Source: a virus. From it: a stretch of DNA of 64,000 nucleotides. The DNA is taken from positions 18,085 through 82,084 of the IMG/VR virus record IMGVR_UViG_3300020471_000623. The stretch is one strand, 5' to 3'. Positions 8,190 to 17,345 of the stretch are shown in pieces. The position numbers were made by a program, and so were the translations under genes. The stretch's first letter is position 1, and every line of letters begins with the position of its first letter. Below the pieces are notes generated by a model. The model had not been told where the DNA came from and searched no databases. It worked only from the letters and a program-made list of their open reading frames with translations.

Positions 8190-9755
8190 ATGAAAAATAT
8201 TATGTATTGTATGGCTACGGTCATACTTTTATTCAGCATGTCTGGAGCTTATGCCTCAGATATTGAAGAGGTAATTGTTGTAGGAGCTAAGGTTAGTTAC
8301 AGCAACAGTGACCCAGAAAGTGAGTCAAATGCTATGGAAGCAATTGACCCAACAAGAGTATTCCAAGCAGGAGGCTTAGGTGGTTTTAATGCAGCTACAA
8401 TAAATGGAACTGATACTAAACACACAGCAGTCTATAGAAATGGAATACCTGTAAATGACGTAGGTAATGGTTGGTATGATTTTGGAACAGAACTATCTCA
8501 GAACCAAATATACAAAATAATATCAGGACCTAATAGTGCTATATACGGCAGTTCTTCTATGGGAGGAACAATACTTATTGAAGACTCATTTGAAAGACAA
8601 GCATTCTTTCAAGCAGGTGAGGATACATATAAAGTTATGGCAGGTAATGAGTTCATTAATGTAGGACAATATAGAGGTTCTACAGGAAGTGCTAAATCAA
8701 ATAACACAGAAAAAGATTTCTTTGAAAACACAACGGCTAGAAGTAAATTTGTATTTGGAGATTGGTCTATCAATACCAATCATCAGAAATATGAAACAGA
8801 TTATGACGGTTGTTGGAATGCTAATTGGGAAGAAGTAAATGATTGTGTCAGTAAAGGAGAGAAACATGATGTGTCTATTAGAGGTGATTGGCTAACAGTT
8901 GGTTATTCTAGAAATGATGCACAGTTCTATACAGAAGGAGTTCAAACTTGGTCAGCAGTAAGTGAAAGATATTTTGCTGATGCTAATAAAGAAGTAACTG
9001 AAGGTGTAGTAATAGGATTACAAGGACATAGAGAGGAATACGGACCTAATTGGGACGAACACCTAGCAGCTTATTTAAATGTTGAACATGTAGATGACGA
9101 CATGAATAAGATTGGTTTCTCATATAGATTTGAGGAGAAGGAAAGTATATTTAGATTAGGTGGTGAGTATGGATTATTTAGAATCTCAGCAGCTAATAGT
9201 ATTCGTAAACCTAACCTATATGAAAGGTATGGAGATGGATTTGTAAGTGCTAATCCTTTTCTAAAACCTGAAATAGGTAAAGGTATTGAAATGGGATACG
9301 ACCACTTCTCGGCATGGTTTTATAGATTCTCAGAAAGTATTGAGTATGACTTTGTAGGTCAACAATATATAAATGCTGGTGGTTATGAATCTAAAGGTGT
9401 TAAGTATGACAATTATATAATGTCAGACTATGGAAATTTTGGTGTGTTATTAGTATATCAAGTTACTGATAAAATTAGAATTCCTAAATACAAATCTAAA
9501 CTATCATGGTTTGATGGTGACGATGAATTTGATTATGAACTATCTTGGATTGCACAAGTAGACAGAGGCAATGACTTTGATGGCTCTGCAATAGAAGATG
9601 TAAACACAATCAACCTAGATCTTGGCTGGAATTTAGGACCTAATTATAGGATATCACTAGCTATAAATGACATTCTCGATCGAGAATTTGAGGTTTTACC
9701 AGGATATGGAGCTGGCGGAAGAACAGTTTATCTTGGTTTGCGCCTAACTTATTGA
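8190..9755 (+). CDS. TonB-dependent outer-membrane receptor (BtuB-like)
   Basis: A protein of 521 residues with a clear signal peptide (cleavage near AYA-SD, residue 22), then a TonB-box-like EEVIVVGAK. A plug domain follows (YRNGIPVNDVG, then a SGPNSAIYGSSSMGG strand) to about residue 135, and a beta-barrel rich in alternating aromatic strands ends in YLGLRLTY with the terminal aromatic residue needed by the BAM assembly machine. The layout is that of TonB-dependent receptors, nearest in style to BtuB, though shorter than the roughly 600 residues usual for that family. The start has a strong AAGGAG site. In a phage this could import a scarce nutrient (cobalamin or iron chelate) or replace or mask a phage receptor. 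The ligand cannot be read here. Confidence 0.85.
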   Translation: MKNIMYCMATVILLFSMSGAYASDIEEVIVVGAKVSYSNSDPESESNAMEAIDPTRVFQAGGLGGFNAATINGTDTKHTAVYRNGIPVNDVGNGWYDFGTELSQNQIYKIISGPNSAIYGSSSMGGTILIEDSFERQAFFQAGEDTYKVMAGNEFINVGQYRGSTGSAKSNNTEKDFFENTTARSKFVFGDWSINTNHQKYETDYDGCWNANWEEVNDCVSKGEKHDVSIRGDWLTVGYSRNDAQFYTEGVQTWSAVSERYFADANKEVTEGVVIGLQGHREEYGPNWDEHLAAYLNVEHVDDDMNKIGFSYRFEEKESIFRLGGEYGLFRISAANSIRKPNLYERYGDGFVSANPFLKPEIGKGIEMGYDHFSAWFYRFSESIEYDFVGQQYINAGGYESKGVKYDNYIMSDYGNFGVLLVYQVTDKIRIPKYKSKLSWFDGDDEFDYELSWIAQVDRGNDFDGSAIEDVNTINLDLGWNLGPNYRISLAINDILDREFEVLPGYGAGGRTVYLGLRLTY

Positions 9756-9784
9756 TAAATAAGTAAATAAGATTTCAAAAGATT

Positions 9785-9825
9785 CACTCTGAGGGCTTGA
9801 CAATAGGTTCCTCAGAGTGCATAAT
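9785..9825 (+). promoter_or_regulatory. Early-type promoter with overlapping 10-base inverted repeat
   Basis: TTGACA (9797-9802), 17-base spacer with AGGTTC and CAGAGTG, CATAAT (9820-9825). CACTCTGAGG at 9785-9794 is the exact reverse complement of CCTCAGAGTG at 9810-9819, so an inverted repeat straddles the -35 element. It drives the VWA protein gene at 9864. Confidence 0.75.
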
Positions 9826-9863
9826 ATACGCATAATTAGTAAAAAGTAAGGACTTTATTAAAT

Positions 9864-12296
9864 ATGAACCAAATTCAAGCACAATCAATATTAGCAAAAT
9901 GTTTAGCAACAGAAAACATTGACATTATTCATGACCCAAAAATGGAAACTGCAGCATTCGATGTTAAGAATCGTAAACTGTATCTTCCAGTATGGCAGGA
10001 AATGTCTAAAGACTTATATGATTTGCTTATTGGACACGAAGTAGGACATGCACACGAAACTCCAGAAGCTGGATGGCATGATACAGTCATTGACAATCCT
10101 CAAAAGAAAGCATTTCTTAATGTTGTTGAAGACGTTCGTATAGAAAGAAAAGTTAAGGCAAGGTATCCTGGTTTAGTAAAGTCCTTTTACAAAGGTTACC
10201 AAGAACTATTTGATAAAGACTTCTTCGGTATCCAAGATTTAGATATTCAAGACCTTCCTTTAGTTGATAGAGTAAACTTACATTTTAAAATTGGACACTT
10301 ACTAGGTGTTGAATTTGCAGACGGATTTGAAAAAGATCTAGTTGAAAGAATTGGTAAGGCAGATACTTGGGCAGAAGTTGAAAAACTAGCTGACGAACTA
10401 TACAAGAATCATCAACAAGAAAGACAAGACAAGCAAGAAGAATATGATGAACTTCTTGAAAAACTTATGCCACACAGATTTACTTCTGAAGGACAACAAG
10501 AACAAGAAGAACGTCAACAACAAAGACAGCAAGCTCGTCAGAAAATGGAAGACAAAAAAGATGAGCTACAAGAAGCTTATGATAAAGAAGAACAAAGACG
10601 TAGAGATTTAAGAGACGAGGCATACGACAAAGGCGAAGACTTTGACTATGATCAGTTCAAAGATGAGAACGGTAACGACGAACATGATGAAAAATATTAT
10701 GACGGCACAACTCGTCAGGACAGAGAGGACTTCTACAATAAAGAAACAGAACTTGAAAAAGAAGAACAAGCAGATAAAGCTACAGAGGCAGAAGATCAAA
10801 AGATCAAAGATAGACTTGACGAGATTCAAAAGTTCTTAGACGAAGAAGGACATTCAATTACAGACGCTAACTACAGAAAGAACGAAGGTGATTTAGTAGA
10901 CCAAGACGCTGTTAGTAACTTATACGCTAAGCCATTCAACGACTTTGATGTTGAAGAAGTTATAGTTCCAATGGACGAACTATATGATTGGAACAAATGC
11001 GCAGATCTTACAAAAATATCTAGAAGCGAAGACTATGGTTGGGACGAGTCAACAGTTCCAACAGAAGAGTTACCAGGTTTAGGTCAAGAACTTTGGAAAA
11101 AATACCAAGCTCAACAACAACCTATTATCAACGCTATGGCTCAACAGTTTGAACTTAGAAAAGCAGCTACAGGTTTCAAGAAATCTAGAATTTCTAAAAC
11201 AGGTAAGTTGAACGAGGACAAACTTTGGGCTTACAAGTTGACAGAAGATATTTTCCAACAGACACAGATTGTTCCTAACGGTAAGAATCACGGTATCCTA
11301 ATGTATGTAGATATGTCAGGAAGTATGCACAAGAACTTCTACGGCACCCTACAACAAATGGAAACGGTTGCAATGTTCTGTAGAAAAGTAAACATTCCAT
11401 TTGATGTGTATGGTTTTTCAAGTGAAGCAAGAAAAGGAGCCCTACAATATGATGAGAATGGTTATGTTACTGATGAAAGACAAGTAGGTGAGGAAGGTAG
11501 AATAGTTCTTAACAGACATGATTCAATGGTCCACATTCTTAGTTCTAAGGCTAACAAGAAGGATTGGAACAATGCAATGGCATACCTACAAGTTATTAAA
11601 ATTTGCTACATGGGTTACAGATACTACGGTGACATCAATGATACAGATACACCTTACTATGGTTATGCAAGTAACAGACACTTTAGACTAGGTTCTACTC
11701 CACTTAACTTTGGAATTATTGCAGGCACAGAAATTGCACAAAGATTCCAGAAAAGATACAATGTAGAGAAGTTGACTACAATCTTCTTAACAGACGGTGG
11801 TGCTACAGATTATGTTACTGTTAGGACTGAAGACAATGGTAGAGTTCAAGCAGGTTCATATGAAACTAAAAGATTGGTTATCCAAGACGGTAGTTCAACA
11901 TGTGCTCTTCCTCAGAAGTCATCATACTATGGTGGTAGAGAAGAAACAACTAACACTCTGCTTACATACTACAAGCAAAAGACAGGGTCTACAGTAATTA
12001 ATTTCCACATATTAGAGTCAGGTAAAAGATATGACTTTGATAGAGAGATAGGTGGTTACATGGACGACTTATCCTGGAAAAAGATTCTTAAGGACAAGTT
12101 CACAATGTTCACTCCTAAAGCAGGATACGATGCAAGGTTCCTACTTAAAGGTAAGGACGATCTTAAAATTAAGAGCACAGAACTTGAAGTAAAATCCAAC
12201 AAAAAAGGAGATTTACTTAGAGGTTTTAGACAGTTTAACAAAGGAAAGTCAGGACAAAGAACTTTCCTCAACCAAATCATAGAGTTAGTAGCATGA
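9864..12296 (+). CDS. CobT-like VWA-domain protein with HEVGH metallopeptidase-like motif
   Basis: A large protein of 810 residues. The N-terminal region has HEVGH at residues 58-62, a zincin-type motif. The middle (about 190-330) is a highly charged Glu/Gln/Lys/Asp-rich stretch. The C-terminal part is a von Willebrand A domain with the metal-binding DMSGSMH (DxSxS) near residue 483 and a later FLTDGGATD. VWA proteins of this kind work with MoxR/CobS-type AAA+ ATPases, and one is encoded directly downstream. CobT with CobS inserts cobalt in cobalamin synthesis, but MoxR-VWA pairs more often act as chaperones, so the cobalt role is not proven. It has its own early-type promoter. Confidence 0.8.
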   Translation: MNQIQAQSILAKCLATENIDIIHDPKMETAAFDVKNRKLYLPVWQEMSKDLYDLLIGHEVGHAHETPEAGWHDTVIDNPQKKAFLNVVEDVRIERKVKARYPGLVKSFYKGYQELFDKDFFGIQDLDIQDLPLVDRVNLHFKIGHLLGVEFADGFEKDLVERIGKADTWAEVEKLADELYKNHQQERQDKQEEYDELLEKLMPHRFTSEGQQEQEERQQQRQQARQKMEDKKDELQEAYDKEEQRRRDLRDEAYDKGEDFDYDQFKDENGNDEHDEKYYDGTTRQDREDFYNKETELEKEEQADKATEAEDQKIKDRLDEIQKFLDEEGHSITDANYRKNEGDLVDQDAVSNLYAKPFNDFDVEEVIVPMDELYDWNKCADLTKISRSEDYGWDESTVPTEELPGLGQELWKKYQAQQQPIINAMAQQFELRKAATGFKKSRISKTGKLNEDKLWAYKLTEDIFQQTQIVPNGKNHGILMYVDMSGSMHKNFYGTLQQMETVAMFCRKVNIPFDVYGFSSEARKGALQYDENGYVTDERQVGEEGRIVLNRHDSMVHILSSKANKKDWNNAMAYLQVIKICYMGYRYYGDINDTDTPYYGYASNRHFRLGSTPLNFGIIAGTEIAQRFQKRYNVEKLTTIFLTDGGATDYVTVRTEDNGRVQAGSYETKRLVIQDGSSTCALPQKSSYYGGREETTNTLLTYYKQKTGSTVINFHILESGKRYDFDREIGGYMDDLSWKKILKDKFTMFTPKAGYDARFLLKGKDDLKIKSTELEVKSNKKGDLLRGFRQFNKGKSGQRTFLNQIIELVA

Positions 12297-12313
12297 TTCT
12301 TTTGAAAAAATGC

Positions 12314-12342
12314 TTGACTCTTGGTTCGCCAGAGTGCATAAT
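12314..12342 (+). promoter_or_regulatory. Early-type promoter with GGTTC/CAGAGTG spacer
   Basis: TTGACT (12314-12319), 17-base spacer CTTGGTTCGCCAGAGTG, CATAAT (12337-12342). ACTCT and AGAGT form the outer arms of an imperfect dyad. It drives the CobS-like gene at 12381. Confidence 0.78.
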
Positions 12343-12380
12343 ATACAGTATAAATTAAATTAATAAGTGAGGACTTAATT

Positions 12381-13568
12381 ATGAAGAAAATAGATAGAGA
12401 AAACCTAGTAGCCAGACTCCAAGAACAGGACAACGGCACAGGTGTTTTTACTCGTAGGCAGATTATAGATACTGCCGAGAGCTTAGGACTAGGCTTCCCA
12501 GCTTGGTTAGTAAATGGTAGGAAAGACCTTAAAGTAGACAGAGGTGTTTACAACCTTACAGCAATGTTCGGTGGTCAGGCAGTAGCTCCAGTAGCTCAAC
12601 CTACTATTCCAGCAGCTCAACCAATTGAGGTTGTTGAAACTAAGAATCCTGAATTTGTAGTTCAGGCAAAACTTCAAGTAGAAGTTGATAACTTGGTTCC
12701 AAACAAAGACGAAACTTTCGTCCCTTTTGGTTTTTACAAAGATTTGAAAAAGGTATTACAAGGTAACTTGTTTTATCCAATTTTCATAAGTGGCTTATCA
12801 GGTAATGGTAAGACTACAATGGTAGAACAAGTATGTGCTAATCTTAAAAGAGAGGCTATACGAGTTAATATTAGTATTGAAACTGATGAGGATGATTTAA
12901 TCGGTGGCAATACTCTAGTTGACGGTAACGTCGTTTACAGAGAGGGACCAGTCCTCACCGCTATGAAGCGTGGTGCCATTCTAATACTTGATGAAATAGA
13001 TAGAGGCTCAAATAAAATGATGTGTCTTCAGGCAATACTAGAAGGCAAGCCTTATTTCAACAAGAAAACAGGCGAAACCGTAGCTCCTGCTCCCGGCTTT
13101 AACATTGTTGCAACAGCCAACACAAAAGGTCGAGGTTCAGACGATGGCAAATTTATTTCAGCCAACATACTCGACGAGGCATTCCTAGAAAGGTTTGCAA
13201 TTACCGTGGAGCAGGAGTATCCTACAATGGCAACCGAGAAAAAGATTGTCCTAAGAAAAATGGACAGAGCTAATATCCAAGATGAGGATTTTGCTACACA
13301 CTTGGTTACATGGTCAGATGTTATTCGTAAAACATATTACGAAGGTGCAATTGACGAGTTGATTTCAACACGTAGGTTAGAACACATCGTGAACGCGTTT
13401 GCCGTATTTGGCGACAAACAAAAAGCAGTTCAACTTTGTGTCAACAGGTTTGACGAAGATACTAAACAAGCATTCATTGACTTGTATAGTAAAGTTGACC
13501 CTACAGTTGAACTTAACGAGGCTGATGTAGACTCTGAACAAGAGATACACGAAGATGGCGAAAGTTAA
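12381..13568 (+). CDS. cobS: CobS/MoxR-like AAA+ ATPase
   Basis: A protein of 395 residues. After an N-terminal region of about 115 residues comes an AAA+ module with Walker A GLSGNGKTT near 137, Walker B AILILDEID near 200, and the sensor region NIVATANTKG. CobS-type genes are a hallmark of marine T4-like phages, usually described as the cobaltochelatase ATPase. The separate promoter and the adjacent VWA gene point to a two-component ATPase/VWA machine. The last 14 bases overlap the next gene. Confidence 0.88.
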   Translation: MKKIDRENLVARLQEQDNGTGVFTRRQIIDTAESLGLGFPAWLVNGRKDLKVDRGVYNLTAMFGGQAVAPVAQPTIPAAQPIEVVETKNPEFVVQAKLQVEVDNLVPNKDETFVPFGFYKDLKKVLQGNLFYPIFISGLSGNGKTTMVEQVCANLKREAIRVNISIETDEDDLIGGNTLVDGNVVYREGPVLTAMKRGAILILDEIDRGSNKMMCLQAILEGKPYFNKKTGETVAPAPGFNIVATANTKGRGSDDGKFISANILDEAFLERFAITVEQEYPTMATEKKIVLRKMDRANIQDEDFATHLVTWSDVIRKTYYEGAIDELISTRRLEHIVNAFAVFGDKQKAVQLCVNRFDEDTKQAFIDLYSKVDPTVELNEADVDSEQEIHEDGES

Positions 13569-14013
13569 GTTAAACGAAACTGTAACTCATAAGGTCACCG
13601 AATATAAATTCGGTGATCTTACATCTGAGGAACTGAAAGAAACATTTCAAGATGGCAGGATTGCTTCTTGGTTTATGGAACAACAATTACCATATTGGTA
13701 TCCAGAATTAACCAGAGTAACAGGCCAAAAAGATCATGATCATATAGATAATACAGGCAGGTTATTTGATCAGAAGACGTTTACTGCCAGAGGTGTAACT
13801 TGTTTACCTAGTAACCAGCAAGGTAAAGGCAGAACTTTTAATGAAGAGGCTGCTTATGAAAAGGCAAACAAGTTAATTTATATTATTACAGACGTGAATG
13901 ACTTTCCAAATATTCATGTAAGATTTGTAGAGGGTAAAGAATTAATTAATAATTATCCTCAATTGAAAGTTAAATTCACACAACGAGAGGAGTTCTTATG
14001 GCCAAAGATATAG
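13555..14013 (+). CDS. Conserved phage hypothetical protein
   Basis: A protein of 152 residues starting at ATG 13555 inside the end of the CobS-like gene. Striking features are KDHDHID near residues 60-66 and a CLPSNQQGKGRTF loop. I recognise proteins like this beside cobS genes of marine T4-like phages but know no function. The order suggests one operon with the ATPase. The His/Asp cluster could bind a metal; that is only a suggestion. Confidence 0.65.
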   Translation: MAKVKLNETVTHKVTEYKFGDLTSEELKETFQDGRIASWFMEQQLPYWYPELTRVTGQKDHDHIDNTGRLFDQKTFTARGVTCLPSNQQGKGRTFNEEAAYEKANKLIYIITDVNDFPNIHVRFVEGKELINNYPQLKVKFTQREEFLWPKI

Positions 14014-14303
14014 ATTATAAATTTAATGAAGGTGAACTTACAAAAGAACTAGCAGATTATATTGATGCCACATACGATGGACACTATTCTAAAAACAAAT
14101 TCCAATCTACGGAATTCATTGTTGATTGTGGACATGGTATTGGATTTACAATAGGAAATATTCTAAAGTATGCACAACGTTACGGTAGAAAAGGCACCAC
14201 AGAGGACCATAGAAAGGACCTAATGAAGGTTCTACATTATGGCATTATTGCTTTATCCATTCACGATAACGAAACTACACAGCACTATTTAGACGAAGAG
14301 TAA
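13998..14303 (+). CDS. DUF3310-like protein
   Basis: A protein of 101 residues. The core GIGFTIGNILKYAQRYGRKG followed by RKDLMKVLHYGIIAL matches the DUF3310 (SaV-like) pattern common in phages and sometimes described as nucleotide-related. It overlaps the previous gene by 16 bases and is followed within four bases by the ferredoxin gene. No catalytic role is established to my knowledge. Confidence 0.7.
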   Translation: MAKDIDYKFNEGELTKELADYIDATYDGHYSKNKFQSTEFIVDCGHGIGFTIGNILKYAQRYGRKGTTEDHRKDLMKVLHYGIIALSIHDNETTQHYLDEE

Positions 14304-14306
14304 CCA

Positions 14307-14630
14307 ATGACATTCGTCGTCGGTTCACCTTGTGTAGGTTGCAAAGATACAAAGTGCGTTACAGTATGCCCTGTGGATTGTTTCCACGAGGGTCCTAACA
14401 TGCTTGTAATCAATCCCGACGACTGTATTGATTGTGGACTTTGTGTTCCTGAATGTCCTGTATCAGCAATATGGAGTGAAGATGAAGTCCCTGCTGAGGA
14501 GATAGAATTTATAGAAATAAATGCCAAAAAAGCATATGAATGGCCTGTTATAGATGAAGAGAAAGAGCCTATGGCACATAAATCTCCCCACACAACAGCA
14601 GAAGCTATAGCAGTAGTTCTACTAGACTAA
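14307..14630 (+). CDS. Seven-iron (FdxA-type) ferredoxin
   Basis: A protein of 107 residues. Cys9, 12, 17, 21 and 25 and Cys40, 43, 46 and 50 give the pattern of bacterial FdxA ferredoxins (one 3Fe-4S and one 4Fe-4S cluster), with the typical [10 protein letters not shown] and [12 protein letters not shown] segments. The C-terminal 50 residues are the acidic tail found in this family. It carries single electrons at low potential. In this genome the likely users are the radical SAM enzymes (one starts 12 bases downstream) or host reductases; that link is inferred. Confidence 0.9.
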   Translation: MTFVVGSPCVGCKDTKCVTVCPVDCFHEGPNMLVINPDDCIDCGLCVPECPVSAIWSEDEVPAEEIEFIEINAKKAYEWPVIDEEKEPMAHKSPHTTAEAIAVVLLD

Positions 14631-14636
14631 TAAATA
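14630..14636 (+). promoter_or_regulatory. Putative late promoter box close to start codon
   Basis: ATAAATA immediately after the ferredoxin stop and only five bases before the ATG at 14642. If used as a T4-type late -10 box, the message would begin at or next to the start codon. Confidence 0.4.
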
Positions 14637-14641
14637 CATAT

Positions 14642-16195
14642 ATGAATCATGGAATGATATTAGGTTGTCTCCAGGCACATCCTGGTTGGCAAGGGCAGGG
14701 TAAAGACAATAATTGGATAAGTCTAAAACGTTCTGCTGGTTCTCATAAAATTGCTAGTTTTATGAGGAAAGAAGGTTGGGATATTGAAGTCATAGATTAT
14801 TGGTTAGCATTTACTGAGGAAGAGTTTCAAACATTAATTAGAGCTAGAGTAACAAGTGATACAAAATTTATAGGAGTATCTGTTACATTTGGTTTCAGAG
14901 GAGATACTCTAAAAAGAGCACAAGATAATCTTACATGGTTAAAAGAAAACTATCCAGATATCATGATCGTTGCAGGTTCTAAATCCATTAGTGATACAAT
15001 GAACTTACCTTGTGATTATTATGTAACAGGTTACGGAGAGTTTGGACTACAACATCTATTAAATGGAACAGCAAAGATAACAGATTTTCAAGGCAAGAAG
15101 GTTGTAAATTCAGATAAAGATCATCCATGTTTTCCTCAAAAAGATTTAGTAACAAGATACGAAGAAAGAGATTTTATACAACCAACGGATACTTTAACCT
15201 TAGAACTATCCAGAGGATGCAAATTTAAATGTAAATTTTGTTCTTACAATGCTATAGGATTGAAAGGCGACATTGATAGAGATATGTCTACACTATATGC
15301 AGAGCTAAAAGAAAATTATGAGAAGTGGGGTGTAACAGATTACCACGTAGCAGATGAAACAACAAACGACAACACAGAAAAATTAAGACGAGCTGCTGAG
15401 GAGATTAGAAAATTACCTTTCACACCTAACATGACAGGATTTATTAGAGCAGATCTTTTAATATCCAGAGAACATGATAAAGAGTATTTGGCAGAGATGG
15501 GATATTGGGCACACTTCTATGGTATAGAAACTTTTGACCAAAAGGCAGGACAAGTAATTGGTAAAGGTATGAATAGGGACAAACAGAAACAAGGTTTGTT
15601 AGATCTCAGAGATTACTTCTGGAAACAATGTGGTAGATATCGTAGCACAACATCTCTTATTGTAGGTTTACCTTACGAAACAAGACAGTCATTATTTGAT
15701 GGTTTAGATTGGCATAAAGAGAACTTTCCAAAAGAAAACTTACAGATAAATATATTGTTCATAAATAAATTTGCAGAACATTTAGGAGATATGTTTTCTC
15801 AATCTGATTTTGATATGACTTGGAAAGATGGAAAACACTTTCACGAAAGATTAATACAGGATGATGAGGAAGTAGAAGCAACACCAGAAGCATTTGTTGA
15901 TGGCCTTAAACATTTATGGTTTAACTATAAAAGACATTCTGCTTTACCCTGGTCTCATGATACATTTAATTGGTGGACAGCACATCTTGCAACAAGAGAT
16001 ATCTACATGTCTAATAAAAATTATATGAGAGATAGAGGCCCTATGAATTGGGACTTATTTAATTTTACAACTCCTGGAACATATGATTGGGATAGTGTAT
16101 TAGAAATGTCTTATGATGATTATGATGAAGAAAGATTGGAAAAAGATACAAAATTACATATCCAAAAATATAAAAATGCTAAGTTAAACGTATAA
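14642..16195 (+). CDS. Radical SAM enzyme with B12-binding-like N-terminal domain
   Basis: A protein of 517 residues. The N-terminal part (about 1-150) looks like a cobalamin-binding Rossmann domain (GVSVTFGFRGDTLKRAQ, then IMIVAGSKS and YYVTGYGEFG) but lacks a clear DxHxxG, so cobalamin may be bound base-off or not at all. The radical SAM core has CKFKCKFC near residues 195-202 for the 4Fe-4S cluster. The C-terminal region is rich in Trp, Tyr and His. Enzymes of this class methylate or rearrange unreactive carbons; the substrate is unknown. No good ribosome binding site precedes the ATG, and a second Met follows at residue 5. Confidence 0.8.
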   Translation: MNHGMILGCLQAHPGWQGQGKDNNWISLKRSAGSHKIASFMRKEGWDIEVIDYWLAFTEEEFQTLIRARVTSDTKFIGVSVTFGFRGDTLKRAQDNLTWLKENYPDIMIVAGSKSISDTMNLPCDYYVTGYGEFGLQHLLNGTAKITDFQGKKVVNSDKDHPCFPQKDLVTRYEERDFIQPTDTLTLELSRGCKFKCKFCSYNAIGLKGDIDRDMSTLYAELKENYEKWGVTDYHVADETTNDNTEKLRRAAEEIRKLPFTPNMTGFIRADLLISREHDKEYLAEMGYWAHFYGIETFDQKAGQVIGKGMNRDKQKQGLLDLRDYFWKQCGRYRSTTSLIVGLPYETRQSLFDGLDWHKENFPKENLQINILFINKFAEHLGDMFSQSDFDMTWKDGKHFHERLIQDDEEVEATPEAFVDGLKHLWFNYKRHSALPWSHDTFNWWTAHLATRDIYMSNKNYMRDRGPMNWDLFNFTTPGTYDWDSVLEMSYDDYDEERLEKDTKLHIQKYKNAKLNV

Positions 16196-16207
16196 ATATT
16201 ATAAATA
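16191..16207 (+). promoter_or_regulatory. Tandem late promoter boxes
   Basis: TATAAATA at 16191-16198 and TTATAAATAG at 16199-16208 are two consensus T4-type late boxes in a row. The second is 22 bases from the ATG at 16230, ideal for a late gene with a normal leader (GAGGTAAAC site). Confidence 0.7.
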
Positions 16208-16229
16208 GTAAAACAAGATAGAGGTAAAC

Positions 16230-16589
16230 ATGGCCTATAAAGTAACAGTAACATACAAAAGACCTAACACAGGAGTTGACTTTCCTAAGGCAGCAGATCA
16301 TGACAGTGATTACTACGATTGGTTAAGACAAGAATACCAAGACCGTAGTATTTCTCCTTCATTTGAATTGTCAGAAGATGAACTAACATTGAAGGCTTCA
16401 AGTGAATGTGCAGACAGAGCAACTTATGATGCTTGGAGAGCAGCAGATGATGCCGATGGTAGATATGCAGCTACAGTTAAAGCTGGCATTAATTCAGACT
16501 TAGCATCTAGAAACATTACAGTTAAAATAGATGCTGAAGAAGATGGAACAGTTACTAATCTTGTTGCAGAAGGAAACGCACTTCCCTAA
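16230..16589 (+). CDS. Hypothetical late protein
   Basis: A protein of 119 residues, acidic, beginning MAYKVTVTYKRPNTG and alternating strands with an Ala/Asp-rich helix (ADRATYDAWRAADD). There is no signal peptide or membrane segment. The tandem late boxes directly upstream suggest a virion or morphogenesis protein. I do not recognise a family. Confidence 0.65.
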   Translation: MAYKVTVTYKRPNTGVDFPKAADHDSDYYDWLRQEYQDRSISPSFELSEDELTLKASSECADRATYDAWRAADDADGRYAATVKAGINSDLASRNITVKIDAEEDGTVTNLVAEGNALP

Positions 16590-16596
16590 CCAAAAC

Positions 16597-16656
16597 GTAG
16601 CAATTGGTATGCTACACTATTGATTTATACTATGAAAGATCCTATAATAATAGGAT
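16597..16656 (+). promoter_or_regulatory. Promoter of the clamp gene with dyad over the -10
   Basis: TTGATT (16620-16625), 17-base spacer, TATAAT (16643-16648). ATCCTAT (16639-16645) and ATAGGAT (16650-16656) form a perfect 7-base inverted repeat covering the -10, a likely operator. A second repeat, GTAGC at 16597-16601 and GCTAC at 16611-16615, lies just upstream. The gp45 gene follows at 16680. Confidence 0.65.
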
Positions 16657-16679
16657 AATAAATTTGGAGATATTATATT

Positions 16680-17336
16680 ATGAAAATTAGTAATGATACT
16701 ATTGAAGTCCTAAAAAACTTTGCAGGTATTAACACAAACATTCTCGTTCGAGAAGGCAACACACTTTCCACAATTAGCACAGGCAAAAATATTTTTGCTA
16801 AGGCAGAATTGAAGGAAACATTTCCAAAAGAATTTGCAATCTATGATCTAAATAGTTTGCTATCTCTTCTTACATTAACTGAAGATGCTGATATTAGCTT
16901 TGAAGATGAAAGTCTAAAAGTTAGTAAAGGTAATTCTGTTTTTGAATATTTTTATGCAGACCCTAACATTATTGTTACTGCTCCTGATAAAAGTATTGAA
17001 GTAGATAACTTCTTCCAGTTCGACTTAACAAAAGATGATATTGATATGATCATGAAGGCAGCAGCTATTACAGCAGCTCCTATGTTAAGTATTGTAGGAC
17101 AAGGTGGAGAAGTAATTGTTACAGTAGGAGACCCTAGCACACCTAAGTCTAATAGTTTTAGACAAGTTATAGGAACTACTGATAAGGAATTTGATGCCAG
17201 ACTTGCAGTGGAGAATTTTAAAGTTATTCCTGCTAGTTATACAGTAACACTTTCTCAGAAGAAGTTTATGTTCTTGGAAAGTAGCAAAAGTGAATTGAAA
17301 TATTGGTTGGCGCTTGAGCGTTCTTCCACTATATAA
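16680..17336 (+). CDS. 45: Sliding clamp gp45
   Basis: A protein of 218 residues matching T4 gp45 in length and style: MKISNDTIEVLKNFAGIN at the start, the IYDLNSLLSLL segment, and the second domain starting at about 110. It forms the trimeric ring that tethers gp43 polymerase and activates late transcription. The order gp45, two small genes, gp44, gp62, regA, with gp43 downstream, is the T4 replication order with insertions. It has its own promoter and a TTTGGAG site. Confidence 0.92.
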   Translation: MKISNDTIEVLKNFAGINTNILVREGNTLSTISTGKNIFAKAELKETFPKEFAIYDLNSLLSLLTLTEDADISFEDESLKVSKGNSVFEYFYADPNIIVTAPDKSIEVDNFFQFDLTKDDIDMIMKAAAITAAPMLSIVGQGGEVIVTVGDPSTPKSNSFRQVIGTTDKEFDARLAVENFKVIPASYTVTLSQKKFMFLESSKSELKYWLALERSSTI

Positions 17337-17345
17337 GGAGACGTT

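Noticed and set aside
9865-11300. Glu/Gln-rich low-complexity DNA in the VWA gene as possible repeat array or CRISPR
   Set aside because: The repetition comes from charged codons (GAA, CAA, AAA) in a coding linker. No equal-length repeats with spacers were found anywhere in the window.
16597-16615. GTAGC/GCTAC inverted repeat as a terminator before gp45
   Set aside because: The stem is only 5 base pairs and no T-run follows. It is more likely part of the promoter region.
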